Below are positions 17,843 to 26,242 of a stretch of 64,000 bases of DNA, in pieces (the stretch's first letter is position 1; every line of letters starts with the position of its first letter). Where the stretch lies: the NCBI RefSeq assembly GCF_050107595.1, contig NZ_JBNILH010000016.1, positions 10,371 through 74,370 of the forward strand, in the 5' to 3' direction. This DNA is from Bacillus_AB infantis_C (GTDB lineage Bacteria > Bacillota > Bacilli > Bacillales > Cytobacillaceae). A program made the translations under genes and the position numbers. Below the pieces are notes generated by a model. It had not been told where the DNA came from, did not search any database, and saw only the letters and a program-made list of their open reading frames with translations.

Positions 17843-18625
17843 ATGCTTTCTAAAATAGAAGCGCTTATTCTGGGGATGATCCAGGGCCTGACTGAATTTC
17901 TACCGATTTCGAGCACCGGGCATTTATATCTCGGCAGGCACCTGTTCGGGCTTGATGAGGCGGGCCTGTTCCTTGATACTATGCTGCATGTCGGCACCCT
18001 GCTGGCAGTCCTTGTCGTTTACAAAGATGAGCTCCTCCAAATCGTCAGAAAACCTTTCGGCCGGCTTTCTATGCTCCTTGCTGCCGGGACAGTGCCTGCC
18101 GTTATTGCAGGTCTCCTTCTCGGGGACCTTCTCGATTCATTGTCAAAATCCGGCGTTACCATCGGGTGGGAATTTTTGCTGACTGGCTTTATCCTCTGGA
18201 CTGCCGATGGAATGAAAAAAGGCAGGAAAAAGATGGACGATATCAGCATGGGGGATGCCATTTTCATCGGCACATTCCAGGCAGCAGCCATCTTTCCTGC
18301 CCTCTCCCGCTCCGGATTAACGATTGCCGCAGGCCTTATCAGGAAGCTGGATAGAGAAACAGCTGCCTATTTTTCTTTTCTTCTCTCCATACCTGCGATA
18401 GCAGGGGGGATTGTGATGCAGGCAGGAGAAATGTATGCCGGCCATACCGAAGCCATCCCTTTAGGGAGCCTGCTGATCGCCACACTCTCATCAGCTCTGT
18501 TCGGCTATGCCGCTGTAGTCTGGATGATTTCATTCCTGAAAAGAAAATCACTTAAGATTTTTGCTGTCTATGTATGGGTTTTGGGCTTTGCTGTCCTCGC
18601 CCTTCAAATGACAGGGATTTTTTAA
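17843..18625 (+). CDS. uppP: Undecaprenyl-diphosphatase (UppP/BacA type)
   Basis: 260-residue membrane enzyme that recycles undecaprenyl diphosphate to the monophosphate carrier for wall synthesis and confers bacitracin tolerance. The E-rich motif GMIQGLTEFLPISSTGH (about 9-26) and the second motif PALSRSGLT (near 155) are the two catalytic signatures. About eight membrane segments. The frame is open for 35 codons upstream, but the conserved N terminus and the AGGGTGAT site before the ATG at 17843 fix the start. Followed 15 bp later by a DedA gene, probably co-transcribed. Confidence 0.93.
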   Translation: MLSKIEALILGMIQGLTEFLPISSTGHLYLGRHLFGLDEAGLFLDTMLHVGTLLAVLVVYKDELLQIVRKPFGRLSMLLAAGTVPAVIAGLLLGDLLDSLSKSGVTIGWEFLLTGFILWTADGMKKGRKKMDDISMGDAIFIGTFQAAAIFPALSRSGLTIAAGLIRKLDRETAAYFSFLLSIPAIAGGIVMQAGEMYAGHTEAIPLGSLLIATLSSALFGYAAVVWMISFLKRKSLKIFAVYVWVLGFAVLALQMTGIF

Positions 18626-18640
18626 GGGAGGCATGTATCA

Positions 18641-19228
18641 GTGAAGGAAATGGTCATTCAGTTATTTGAGTTCCTTTCAAGCCTCGGCTATCTGGGCATA
18701 GCCCTTGGATTGATGGCAGAAGTGATTCCCAGTGAAATTGTCCTGAGCTATGGAGGTTACCTGGTTGCAAGCGGTAAGATTCATTTTGCCGGAGCTTTGC
18801 TTGCCGGGGTGGCAGGCGGCACCGCTGCCCAGCTTTTTCTATACTGGCTCGGTTATTTTGGGGGCAGACCGGTCCTCGAGAGATACGGGAAATATCTGCT
18901 GATAAAAGGCAGCCATCTGGATGCTGCCGAGAATTGGTTTAACCGCTACGGCACCGGCGTCATCTTCACTGCCAGGTTCATACCTGTCGTAAGGCATGCC
19001 ATTTCCATACCGGCAGGAATAGCAAAGATGCCTCTCAGAACCTTTTTTCTGTACACTGTGGCAGCTATCATCCCCTGGACTGTGCTTTTTCTGCTGCTGG
19101 GAATGGAGCTTGGCTCTCACTGGAATGAGGCAAAGGATTATGCCAAACCATATTTGGCACCGATCATCGTCACCGCTGCTCTTCTGCTTGCCGGTTATAT
19201 GGCTGTAAAAGCACGCAAAAAAGATTGA
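18641..19228 (+). CDS. DedA-family membrane protein
   Basis: 195 residues, GTG start with GGGAGG nine bases before. DedA-family proteins have been linked to flipping of undecaprenyl phosphate and other lipids; pairing with uppP here fits lipid-carrier recycling. The family motifs YFGGRPVLERYGKYL and FTARFIPVVRHAISIPAG (reentrant loop with conserved Arg) are visible, with membrane segments at about 12-30, 45-70, 135-160 and 170-190. Second gene of a uppP-dedA-amidohydrolase run. Confidence 0.9.
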   Translation: MKEMVIQLFEFLSSLGYLGIALGLMAEVIPSEIVLSYGGYLVASGKIHFAGALLAGVAGGTAAQLFLYWLGYFGGRPVLERYGKYLLIKGSHLDAAENWFNRYGTGVIFTARFIPVVRHAISIPAGIAKMPLRTFFLYTVAAIIPWTVLFLLLGMELGSHWNEAKDYAKPYLAPIIVTAALLLAGYMAVKARKKD

Positions 19229-19250
19229 TGCCAATGAAGGAGGCATAATC

Positions 19251-20372
19251 ATGACTAGGATGCTGTTGAAAAATGCGCTTGTCTATCCGATTATTTCAGC
19301 ACCCTTCAGGGGTGACGTCCTTGTTTCAGACGGAAAGATAGAGAGGGCCAGCCCTTCAATCAAGGGGGATTCCACTGCCAGGATCATTGACTGCAACGGC
19401 AGGCATCTGCTTCCAGGCTTTATCGATGTGCATACTCATATGGGGCTTTATGATGAAGGAACCGGGTGGGCTGGGAATGATGCCAATGAAACTATAGAAC
19501 CCCTCAGTCCTCATATCAGGGCCATGGACGGAGTTTACCCGCTCGACCCTGCTTTTTCGGATGCTGTTCGGCATGGGATTACTGCAGTCCATATTATGCC
19601 CGGCAGCGCCAATGTCATCGGCGGAACCACTTCTGTCATTAAAACCGCCGGCAAAAATATTGAAAAGATGATGGTCCAGAAAACGGCTGGCCTCAAAATC
19701 GCATTCGGGGAAAACCCAAAGCGGATTCACAGCCACGGCAATAAAGAGTCGATTACCAGGATGGGCATCATGGGGATGCTCAGGGAGGCTTTTTATGCAG
19801 CCAAAAGTTCGGCATCACCGGAAGATCTCCGTACCGCCCCCCTTCTCCTCGCCCTTGAACGTTCCATCCCTGTCAGGATCCACGCACACAGGGCTGATGA
19901 TATCATTTCTGCGGTAAGATTGGCAGATGAATTCAATCTTGATCTGAGGATTGAGCATTGCACTGAAGGCCACCTGGTTGCCGACGAGCTGTCGGGAAGG
20001 AATTTAAAAGTGTCCGTCGGCCCGACATTGACAAGAAGATCGAAGGTAGAATTGAAAAATAAAACATGGAGGACATACAGCGAGCTGACGAGATCCGGAA
20101 TTGAAGTATCGATCACGACTGACCATCCTTATACACCGATTCAGTATTTGAATGTATGTGCTGCCATTGCCATGAGGGAAGGCCTTTCTGAACAGAAAGC
20201 ACTTGAGGGAATCACGCTGATTCCGGCCAGGAACTTGAGGGTTGAAGACAGGCTCGGCTCAATTGAGCCGGGCAAGGATGCAGATCTGGGCCTTTGGAGC
20301 CTTCATCCCTTCCATTTTCTGTCCAAGCCGTCCTGGACAATGATTGACGGAGAATTCGTCTATTCTGAATGA
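19251..20372 (+). CDS. Amidohydrolase family protein
   Basis: 373-residue metal-dependent hydrolase of the imidazolonepropionase/dihydroorotase-like superfamily. The N-terminal metal motif is FIDVHTHMG, followed by further ligands in IRIHAHRADD, RIEHCTEG and a conserved Asp in TTDHPYTP. The C-terminal composite sandwich ends LGSIEPGKDADLGLWS. The substrate is not identifiable from sequence, and enzymes of this type act on cyclic amides or peptides. GAAGGAGG precedes the ATG. It follows dedA by 22 bp and may be in the same transcript. No clear terminator hairpin was found after it, only a T-rich stretch. Confidence 0.82.
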   Translation: MTRMLLKNALVYPIISAPFRGDVLVSDGKIERASPSIKGDSTARIIDCNGRHLLPGFIDVHTHMGLYDEGTGWAGNDANETIEPLSPHIRAMDGVYPLDPAFSDAVRHGITAVHIMPGSANVIGGTTSVIKTAGKNIEKMMVQKTAGLKIAFGENPKRIHSHGNKESITRMGIMGMLREAFYAAKSSASPEDLRTAPLLLALERSIPVRIHAHRADDIISAVRLADEFNLDLRIEHCTEGHLVADELSGRNLKVSVGPTLTRRSKVELKNKTWRTYSELTRSGIEVSITTDHPYTPIQYLNVCAAIAMREGLSEQKALEGITLIPARNLRVEDRLGSIEPGKDADLGLWSLHPFHFLSKPSWTMIDGEFVYSE

Positions 20373-20559
20373 TGAATTTTGTCAAAATCCGCTGCTGAAT
20401 TTTGCTGTAAATTTTTCAAGAAATATTAACAATTTACCTATTTCTTTTTTTATTTTTTTTTAGTATGATACCTTAAGTGGCAATGATTCTGATGAATTTC
20501 TGCCTTTGATTAAACACATAATGGAATGCAATAGATATAGGGAAGGCAAATGGTGCGCC

Positions 20560-20645
20560 ACCATCCAATTCAAGGATGGTTCTAGTGGGTTCGATTCCCA
20601 CCCCGAAATTTTTTAGCAACATTACAAAAAATTTCGAGGGTGGGA
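20560..20645 (+). other. tRNA-like fragment fused to a long inverted repeat
   Basis: Three stems in 86 bases. First, a 7-bp stem with a 7-nt loop (ACCATCC / GGATGGT). Second, a perfect T-arm (GTGGG, loop TTCGATT, CCCAC at 20585-20601). Third, an alternative, nearly perfect inverted repeat of about 19 bp (20596-20614 with 20626-20645) that overlaps the T-arm. No matching 5' acceptor strand and no CCA end are visible, so it is not an intact tRNA. An open frame runs across it, but the downstream GNAT gene has its own ribosome site. It could be a tRNA relic, an integration footprint or a structured RNA. Confidence 0.5.
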
Positions 20646-20698
20646 CCAGGGCTCTATTTGGCATGGAGCAGGACTACCTCGGGCTGGAGGGAACATAC

Positions 20699-21262
20699 AT
20701 GCTCAAGAAACGCGATCTTCAGGATTGCCATGCTTTGTACGAATTAATGACGCACCCGGAAGTCTTCCCTTTTGTGCGCCAAAAAGCCTATTCCTATGAT
20801 GAATTTTTATTTATGACCAAGCAGACGATTGAAGCAGAGGAACGCGGTGAGCTTATTTCCCGCACCATCCTCGATGAATGGGGTGCTCCGATCGGCACCA
20901 TCAATCTGTTCGACATCCAGGATCAGGCCGGGTTCCTCGGCACCTGGCTCGGCAAGCCCTATCATGGGAAAGGCTATAATAAGACAGCCAAGGATGCTTT
21001 CTTTGATGAGCTTTTTTATGAAGCGGGGATCGAAACGATCTTTATGAGAATCAGAAATGTCAATATCCGATCTCAAAAAGCTGCAGAGAAGCTTCCATAT
21101 ATTGTTCAGGCCAATGAAACAAGGAAGCATATTTTTGAACAGCTGAACAAGCAGGAAATCATCTACAATCTGTATGAAATTCCAAAGGACTTATATACGC
21201 TTCACGTAATGCGGAGCGGAGTCCAGCCGGTACAGGATGTGTCCCAGCTGATGGAGGCATAA
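20699..21262 (+). CDS. GNAT-family N-acetyltransferase
   Basis: 187 residues, similar to the RimJ/RimL-type acyltransferases that modify proteins or small amines with acetyl-CoA. The acetyl-CoA loop is recognisable as LGKPYHGKGYNKTAKDAF (about 80-97), followed by the typical IETIFMRIRNVNIRSQKAAEKL strand-helix. The frame is open 41 codons upstream through the tRNA-like element, but GGAGGG eight bases before the ATG at 20699 sets the start. Single gene with its own terminator. Its substrate is unknown. Confidence 0.82.
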   Translation: MLKKRDLQDCHALYELMTHPEVFPFVRQKAYSYDEFLFMTKQTIEAEERGELISRTILDEWGAPIGTINLFDIQDQAGFLGTWLGKPYHGKGYNKTAKDAFFDELFYEAGIETIFMRIRNVNIRSQKAAEKLPYIVQANETRKHIFEQLNKQEIIYNLYEIPKDLYTLHVMRSGVQPVQDVSQLMEA

Positions 21263-21279
21263 GAATAAAAGAAATTAAC

Positions 21280-21305
21280 AAAGCCAGTCATTCCGGACTG
21301 GCTTT
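21280..21305 (+). terminator. Terminator of the GNAT gene
   Basis: Perfect 10-bp stem (AAAGCCAGTC / GACTGGCTTT), 6-nt loop, then TTTT on the plus strand. Confidence 0.85.
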
Positions 21306-21321
21306 TTCCTTGTATAAAAAA

Positions 21322-22110
21322 TTACCTTGCTTCCAGAAAAACCGCCTTCAAATACGCATGTTCAAGCCTCTCCACAGGCCATATTGAGGGAGGTACCCTT
21401 TTTTCCCGCATCTTCGCCAGTATTTTTGGGGGATATTCAAAACGGCCATCGGCATATTCGAAGGCTGTTTCAATTTGAATATGCACAGTCTCCTCTTGGC
21501 AGATTCTGTACTTCTGCCACCTTGCAGCCTGTTCAAGGAGTGAGTGAAACCGGTTCAGCTCATATTCCGGACCTTCAGGGTCGGATGCTGAGAAAGCCAT
21601 ACAGAGTCTCTTCCTTTTCATATCAGCCCTTTGCAGCTGCTGGCTTATTGCTTCAAAATCCCTGCTTGTAAAGCTTTTTAATGATTTAGGGAACATCATT
21701 AAGCAGATTTCATCCAATTCCCCTCCCCTCAGGCCTGATGGAGGAGACCAAATCATTTTAAGTTTATTGGGCGGGACGTCACTCTGGCCGCCCCAGATCT
21801 CTTCGTCGATGCCAGTGTATGTGAAGACATTGATATCCTGCTCGCATGCTGCAGCATAAAAGGCATCATAGTCGATTGCACTGCCGCATTTAAAAGAGAA
21901 CAGTTTCCAAGGAGGTGCCAGCCAATTGGACTTGATAATCAGACTAGCCATTAAATAATATTCATGGAGGTGGACAGGAAAGTGCTGGAGCAGATAAATC
22001 TGCTGCCGGGCTGTGTTCCCCTTGCTTCCGGGTTTACCCGGAGAGTCAAGGCAGCTTTCCCCGACTTCCTTCCAAATCGTGGTCAGCTTGTTCGCAATAA
22101 GAGTTCTCAC
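21322..22110 (-). CDS. Conserved protein of unknown function
   Basis: 262 residues, not recognised. No signal peptide or membrane segment; several Trp/Tyr-rich stretches (SNWLAPPWKLFSFKCG, YTGIDEEIWGGQSDVPPNK) and a hydrophilic C terminus. The first two thirds may be a small alpha/beta domain. The frame opens nine codons earlier at an ATG without a ribosome site. The GTG at 22110, behind AAAGGGGG, is preferred, but this choice is uncertain. Convergent with the GNAT gene. Confidence 0.55.
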   Translation of the reverse strand: MRTLIANKLTTIWKEVGESCLDSPGKPGSKGNTARQQIYLLQHFPVHLHEYYLMASLIIKSNWLAPPWKLFSFKCGSAIDYDAFYAAACEQDINVFTYTGIDEEIWGGQSDVPPNKLKMIWSPPSGLRGGELDEICLMMFPKSLKSFTSRDFEAISQQLQRADMKRKRLCMAFSASDPEGPEYELNRFHSLLEQAARWQKYRICQEETVHIQIETAFEYADGRFEYPPKILAKMREKRVPPSIWPVERLEHAYLKAVFLEAR

Positions 22111-22287
22111 TATTCCCCGCCCCCTTTCTCTCATCATATGCTTTGCCGCTTTCCAACATGCCTTTAAGAAAAGCGCAGGCGTGCCGCTGCTATTGGCCTG
22201 CGGAGCAGGATCAGCTTCCGGAAAGGCCCCGCTGCAGCATTTGTCATAACAAAAGAGACTGCTTTTTTGTGCAGCCTCCCCCTTTGC

Positions 22288-22443
22288 TTATTTTCCCGGA
22301 TTTTTCTTTAATTCATCGATATATAGTTTTCTGACAATATAGGTTTTGTATAATTCTATTTTTTTGCGGTCTATCGGATGCTTATTGATCCCCATTTCCT
22401 TAAGCTTTTGAATATACCAGCCTTTCGACCCCTGATATGCCAC
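22288..22443 (-). CDS. Small YflJ-like protein (DUF2639)
   Basis: 51-residue basic peptide (starts VAYQGSKGWYIQKLKEMGIN) that matches what I know of the YflJ/DUF2639 family of tiny Bacillus proteins of unknown function. GTG start with GGAGAGGAG eight bases upstream. The AYxGSKGWYIxKLKExGI pattern and the HPIDRKKIELYKTYIVRKLY stretch are the family's conserved core. Too short for most gene finders and easily missed. No neighbour suggests a role. Confidence 0.75.
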   Translation of the reverse strand: MAYQGSKGWYIQKLKEMGINKHPIDRKKIELYKTYIVRKLYIDELKKNPGK

Positions 22444-22857
22444 CCTTCATTCTCCTCTCCAATCGCTTGTCCGTATAATATATGCGGAAAGAAGCAGCAG
22501 AAGACCTTCAAGGAAAAATTCAGCGGCTCAGCTTTCATCTCTTATTCTTTAGCATTAAGCCTGCAAATTTAACATGCTGATGTTAGACTCGATCGCCCTC
22601 CGTGTATGCAGCACCCGAGACCATACCCGTAAAAACTGATTGACAACAGAAACTGGACAAGCCTTATATATCCAGACTATGAAAACTCGATACTTCCATT
22701 CCTGTACTTTCGCGTTTGATGTCCGCATAGGTATATATGGCAGACAGGCTTTTTCAATATTGGGTGAAGGGTCCCTCTTTTTCCCCTTTTCCAAGAGAGG
22801 TTTATTCAGCTAACAGGAATCAGGAAGTCTTATCCGTATTTGTGACCAGCAAGCCTT

Positions 22858-23052
22858 AAAATAAGGGGAGAATTTCCGGTTAAGCTGCTGAATTTGGCAC
22901 GATTGGATGTAAATAAGAGGAAAATTTCCAGTTAAGCGGTGAGGAATTGCCCACTTTCCTGTTTTTTGAATCGATAGAAGGAATTTCTCCGTCTATTTGA
23001 GCTACTTTTAAGGTTTTTTCGAAATTAGGGGGAATTTCTCCGCTTATTTTTC
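22858..23052. repeat. Four-copy imperfect repeat cluster in a 900-bp gap
   Basis: Two direct copies (22858-22888 and 22911-22938; core AATAAGRGGARAATTTCC) and two inverted copies (22978-23002 and 23027-23052; core GGAATTTCTCCG). The outer pair could form a long hairpin. Such AATAAGCGGAGAAATTCC-like units are reminiscent of dispersed Bacillus intergenic repeats. The surrounding 22444-23363 gap shows no credible gene. Confidence 0.65.
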
Positions 23053-23363
23053 AGTCCGTCACAGATTCCCTCATTCAAGTCCGTAGTCTGCTCTTTTATG
23101 GCTGGTTGGGGATTGCTCTTAAATAGAGTTTCTTGAATGCCCTCCCACAATAAGCTTATTGAACAAATGGGTGCTTTAATAGCAGCATTGGCCTCCAGAA
23201 AGAGTAAATAATCACCTCTTATAAGAATGGCATAATAGCAACAATCTATGCGAAAAGAGCCTTATTGAAAGTTACGCCTTTCAACCTATTAAGTTTTTCT
23301 GCAGTTAGTGGTAAAGTGTTTTAATGTTTATCACTGCTTAGTATGGCATCAAGGAGGAAAATG

Positions 23364-24470
23364 ATGAATTACCTGTTAACCGATGATTTTTGGGCAAAGT
23401 TTGCCATTTCTGCCGGAATCCTGATTTTATTTTTGCTGCTCCGCAAAGTGTTTACAAGATACATCTTTAAGCTGATTATTGATTTCACAGATAAAAAAGG
23501 CATCACCACAGCTTCTTCTATCCTTAATTCTTTCCAAAAACCTGTCAGATGGCTATTTGTAGTAATCGGCCTTCAGCTTGCTTTGCAGTTTTTCCCATAT
23601 GACCTGATCAGTGACACAGCAGAAAAAAAGCTGTTCCGGTCTGTTTTCATCGTGCTTGCAGCCTGGGGCCTTTTCAACTTAAGCAGCATGACAACAGTGC
23701 TGTTCCCTAAATTGATGAGCAGGCTCGATATTAATGTCGATAAGCTTGTTGTCCCCTTTATTTCTAAAATGGCCAAGACACTTGTTATTGTTCTTGGCGG
23801 AAGTATGATTGCGGAAGAATGGGGTTTTAATATTAATGGTTTCATTGCCGGATTGGGTCTTGGAGGCCTTGCTTTTGCCTTGGCTGCGAAAGAAACAGTT
23901 TCCAATCTGTTTGGGGGAATAGTGATTGTAACCGAAAAACCCTTCACAATAGGCGACTGGATTAAGACCCCCAGTGTCGAGGGAACAGTTGAGGACATAA
24001 CCTTTAGAAGCACAAAGATACGCACTTTTGCCCAGGCTCTTGTGACCGTTCCCAACTCGACCCTGGCCAATGAGCCGATCATAAACTGGTCTAAAATGGG
24101 GAAAAGGCAGATTGCCTTTCATCTTGGAGTTACATATTCAACTTCAAGGGAAAAGCTGCAGACAATCGCAAGACGGATTGAGCTGATGCTGATTGAGCAT
24201 GAGGAAATCCATAACGATACAATCATTGTGCGCTTTGACCGCTTCAATGACTCAAGCCTTGATCTTTACCTGTACTTTTTTACGAATGTGACCTCTTTTG
24301 CAGATTATCTTTCCATCAAAGAAGACGTTAATTTCAGGATCCTGCTCATTCTGGAAGAGGAAGGAGTCAGCATGGCTTTCCCGACACGGACTCTTGTGCT
24401 CCAATCAGAGGAGGCACAATCCGGAAGCGGGATTCTTCAGGAAGAGAAGGCATTGCTGCGTTCGTCATGA
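23364..24470 (+). CDS. Small-conductance mechanosensitive channel family protein (YhdY-like)
   Basis: 368-residue MscS-family channel. Membrane segments at about 8-28, 58-80 and 90-110 precede the pore helix and the conserved beta domain: IAGLGLGGLAFALAAKETVSNLFGGIVIVTEKPFTIGDWI, then a cytoplasmic vestibule to about 345. The Gly/Ala-rich pore-lining pattern is intact. These channels open when the membrane is stretched and release solutes on osmotic downshock. Two in-frame ATGs lie 1 and 7 codons upstream, but AAGGAGG six bases before the ATG at 23364 favours this start. Length matches B. subtilis YhdY. Confidence 0.9.
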   Translation: MNYLLTDDFWAKFAISAGILILFLLLRKVFTRYIFKLIIDFTDKKGITTASSILNSFQKPVRWLFVVIGLQLALQFFPYDLISDTAEKKLFRSVFIVLAAWGLFNLSSMTTVLFPKLMSRLDINVDKLVVPFISKMAKTLVIVLGGSMIAEEWGFNINGFIAGLGLGGLAFALAAKETVSNLFGGIVIVTEKPFTIGDWIKTPSVEGTVEDITFRSTKIRTFAQALVTVPNSTLANEPIINWSKMGKRQIAFHLGVTYSTSREKLQTIARRIELMLIEHEEIHNDTIIVRFDRFNDSSLDLYLYFFTNVTSFADYLSIKEDVNFRILLILEEEGVSMAFPTRTLVLQSEEAQSGSGILQEEKALLRSS

Positions 24471-24506
24471 TTCTTACCGGCGGGAAAAATGGCTCGCATC
24501 AATAAA

Positions 24507-24527
24507 GCCGCACCAATCTGGTGCGGC
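24507..24527 (+). terminator. Terminator of the MscS gene
   Basis: Perfect 9-bp GC-rich stem (GCCGCACCA / TGGTGCGGC), 3-nt loop, short T-run (CTTTG). Confidence 0.7.
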
Positions 24528-24578
24528 CTTTGTAGTGTTTGAAGGATATAAAGGGTTCGTCCATAGAGAACCTGAAAG

Positions 24579-26072
24579 TCAGGAGGCATCAGACTGCAGC
24601 TTTCTTCTGGCCAGCTCTATAAAAGCGTCTGCCACATGGGAATCCCACTGCGTGCCTTTTCCACTTTCAAGTATGGCCAAAGCTTTTTCCGGCAGCATTC
24701 CTTTGCGGTAAGGCCTGTCAGAAGTCATGGCATCATAAGAATCGGCTACGGCGATGATGCGGCCAAAATAGGGTATCTCTTTCCCCTGAAGTCCATCTGG
24801 ATAGCCTTTTCCATCAATTCTTTCGTGATGGGAACGAATCCCGGGGAGCAATGAAGCCACTTCGCCTGCCGGCTGTACCTGCTTCAAAATGGTTTCACCG
24901 ATAGCCGGATGGGCCTTTATGAACTGGAATTCCTCGTCAGTCAGCTTTCCTTCTTTTTGCAGGACTCCATCCGGAACCCCTATTTTCCCAATATCATGGA
25001 GAAGCGCAGACTGATAGAGCTGCTTCAGCTCCTCCTCATGAAGGCCAAGCCTCTTCCCTATGTCGCGGGATAAAGATGCCACCCTCATGGAATGGCCCGA
25101 AGTATATGGATCCCTCGCATCAAGGGCTGCCGACAGCACAGTCATGAAGCTTTCAAGCAGCTGCCGGTTCGTCTCTTCCCTTTGCTTCAGGGCCGCTATC
25201 ATAATATTAAAGCCTGTGAATACTTCCGAGAATTCGTCCGTATACACATTATCCTTCAAGTAGGCAAAGTTCTGGTTTTCCGCCTCGGACATCAGCGTCT
25301 GAAGCCGTGAAATCGGCTCTTCTATATCCTCAGCCATATACTTCGCCGTCAGCATGGCATAGCAAACTGTTATGAAAATGACAACCGCTGCCCATTGCCA
25401 AAAAACGGCCGTTTCCATCCCCATTCCTTCAAGCTTGATCTGGGCAGCCACCATAAAAATCAGGACAGGAAGGACACCGATGGCGAGGACTGTCAATCGG
25501 AATTTCTTTTTGATCGGAATGGCAGATTGAGTTTCTTGAATGTGCCACCCGCCAGTACTGGCCGATTTTAAAAGGGCCAATACTGGTTTGATCGCGCGGA
25601 GTGTCAAGTAGAATTCTACCAGGGCATGCATGCTGGCTACAAGAAAAGCCGCAATGACGGCATATAGCACCATATAAAAGGAGAGCTTAAGCTCTCCGGC
25701 TGAGATCAGATAACTTGAAGCAGCTGCTGCCGGCACCGTCAGTCCAAGCAGGTGCGGCAGCATAATCCGCTTGACCGTAAGGAGAGGAAATTGCTTCAGC
25801 CTCAAGGTAGCTTTCCTGACAGATCCTTCATCCATTTCATTAGAATAAAAGACAGCACGGATGGGCCTGATATGCAGCCTGAAGAAGAAGCCCTCGGTAA
25901 AAAACATGATGACCATTGACCCGGCCAGAATGATCCATATAAGGGCCTTATCATATCCCCTGGCATCAATGGTAGTAAAGATAAAGGTTGCTCCGATTGC
26001 CAGCACTGCAATCAACGAGCCAAATATGTAATTGATTAGGAGTTTTTTAAGAAACCTATTATATATGTCCAT
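24579..26072 (-). CDS. Membrane HD-GYP cyclic di-GMP phosphodiesterase
   Basis: About 497 residues. The N-terminal half has about six membrane segments (roughly 10-30, 35-58, 95-115, 125-150, 190-215, 225-245), then a HAMP-like linker, then an HD-GYP domain (about 300-490). HD-GYP motifs are complete: HDIGKIG, HHERIDGKGYPDGL, and SYDAMTSDRPYR. So it should hydrolyse cyclic di-GMP to GMP. The start is uncertain; AGGGTG nine bases before the ATG at 26072 is the best site, with a GTG four codons upstream as alternative. It stands alone on the minus strand, convergent with the MscS gene. Confidence 0.88.
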   Translation of the reverse strand: MDIYNRFLKKLLINYIFGSLIAVLAIGATFIFTTIDARGYDKALIWIILAGSMVIMFFTEGFFFRLHIRPIRAVFYSNEMDEGSVRKATLRLKQFPLLTVKRIMLPHLLGLTVPAAAASSYLISAGELKLSFYMVLYAVIAAFLVASMHALVEFYLTLRAIKPVLALLKSASTGGWHIQETQSAIPIKKKFRLTVLAIGVLPVLIFMVAAQIKLEGMGMETAVFWQWAAVVIFITVCYAMLTAKYMAEDIEEPISRLQTLMSEAENQNFAYLKDNVYTDEFSEVFTGFNIMIAALKQREETNRQLLESFMTVLSAALDARDPYTSGHSMRVASLSRDIGKRLGLHEEELKQLYQSALLHDIGKIGVPDGVLQKEGKLTDEEFQFIKAHPAIGETILKQVQPAGEVASLLPGIRSHHERIDGKGYPDGLQGKEIPYFGRIIAVADSYDAMTSDRPYRKGMLPEKALAILESGKGTQWDSHVADAFIELARRKLQSDAS

Positions 26073-26213
26073 CTTCCACAGCACCCTGCATCAAAATTTA
26101 TAGTTATTTCCTACTATTTTATCACCCTTTCACCTTTAAAACTATACGTACCCGTTTCTGAACCAGAATTCTCTCAAACTTTCTTAAATATTTGCACAAG
26201 TGTGGCAGCAAAA

Positions 26214-26237
26214 GCACATTGCCTTTCAGCAATGTGC
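26214..26237 (-). terminator. Terminator of the SDR gene
   Basis: Perfect 9-bp stem (GCACATTGC / GCAATGTGC) with a 6-nt loop, followed by TTTT on the minus strand. Confidence 0.75.
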
Positions 26238-26242
26238 CCTCC

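Noticed and set aside
20576..20698. N-terminal extension of the GNAT gene through the tRNA-like element
   Set aside because: The encoded stretch is translation through a structured RNA-like region; the strong ribosome site and ATG are at 20699.
22555..22794. Open frame of 79 codons on the minus strand
   Set aside because: No recognisable domain and no clear ribosome site; I do not consider it a gene.
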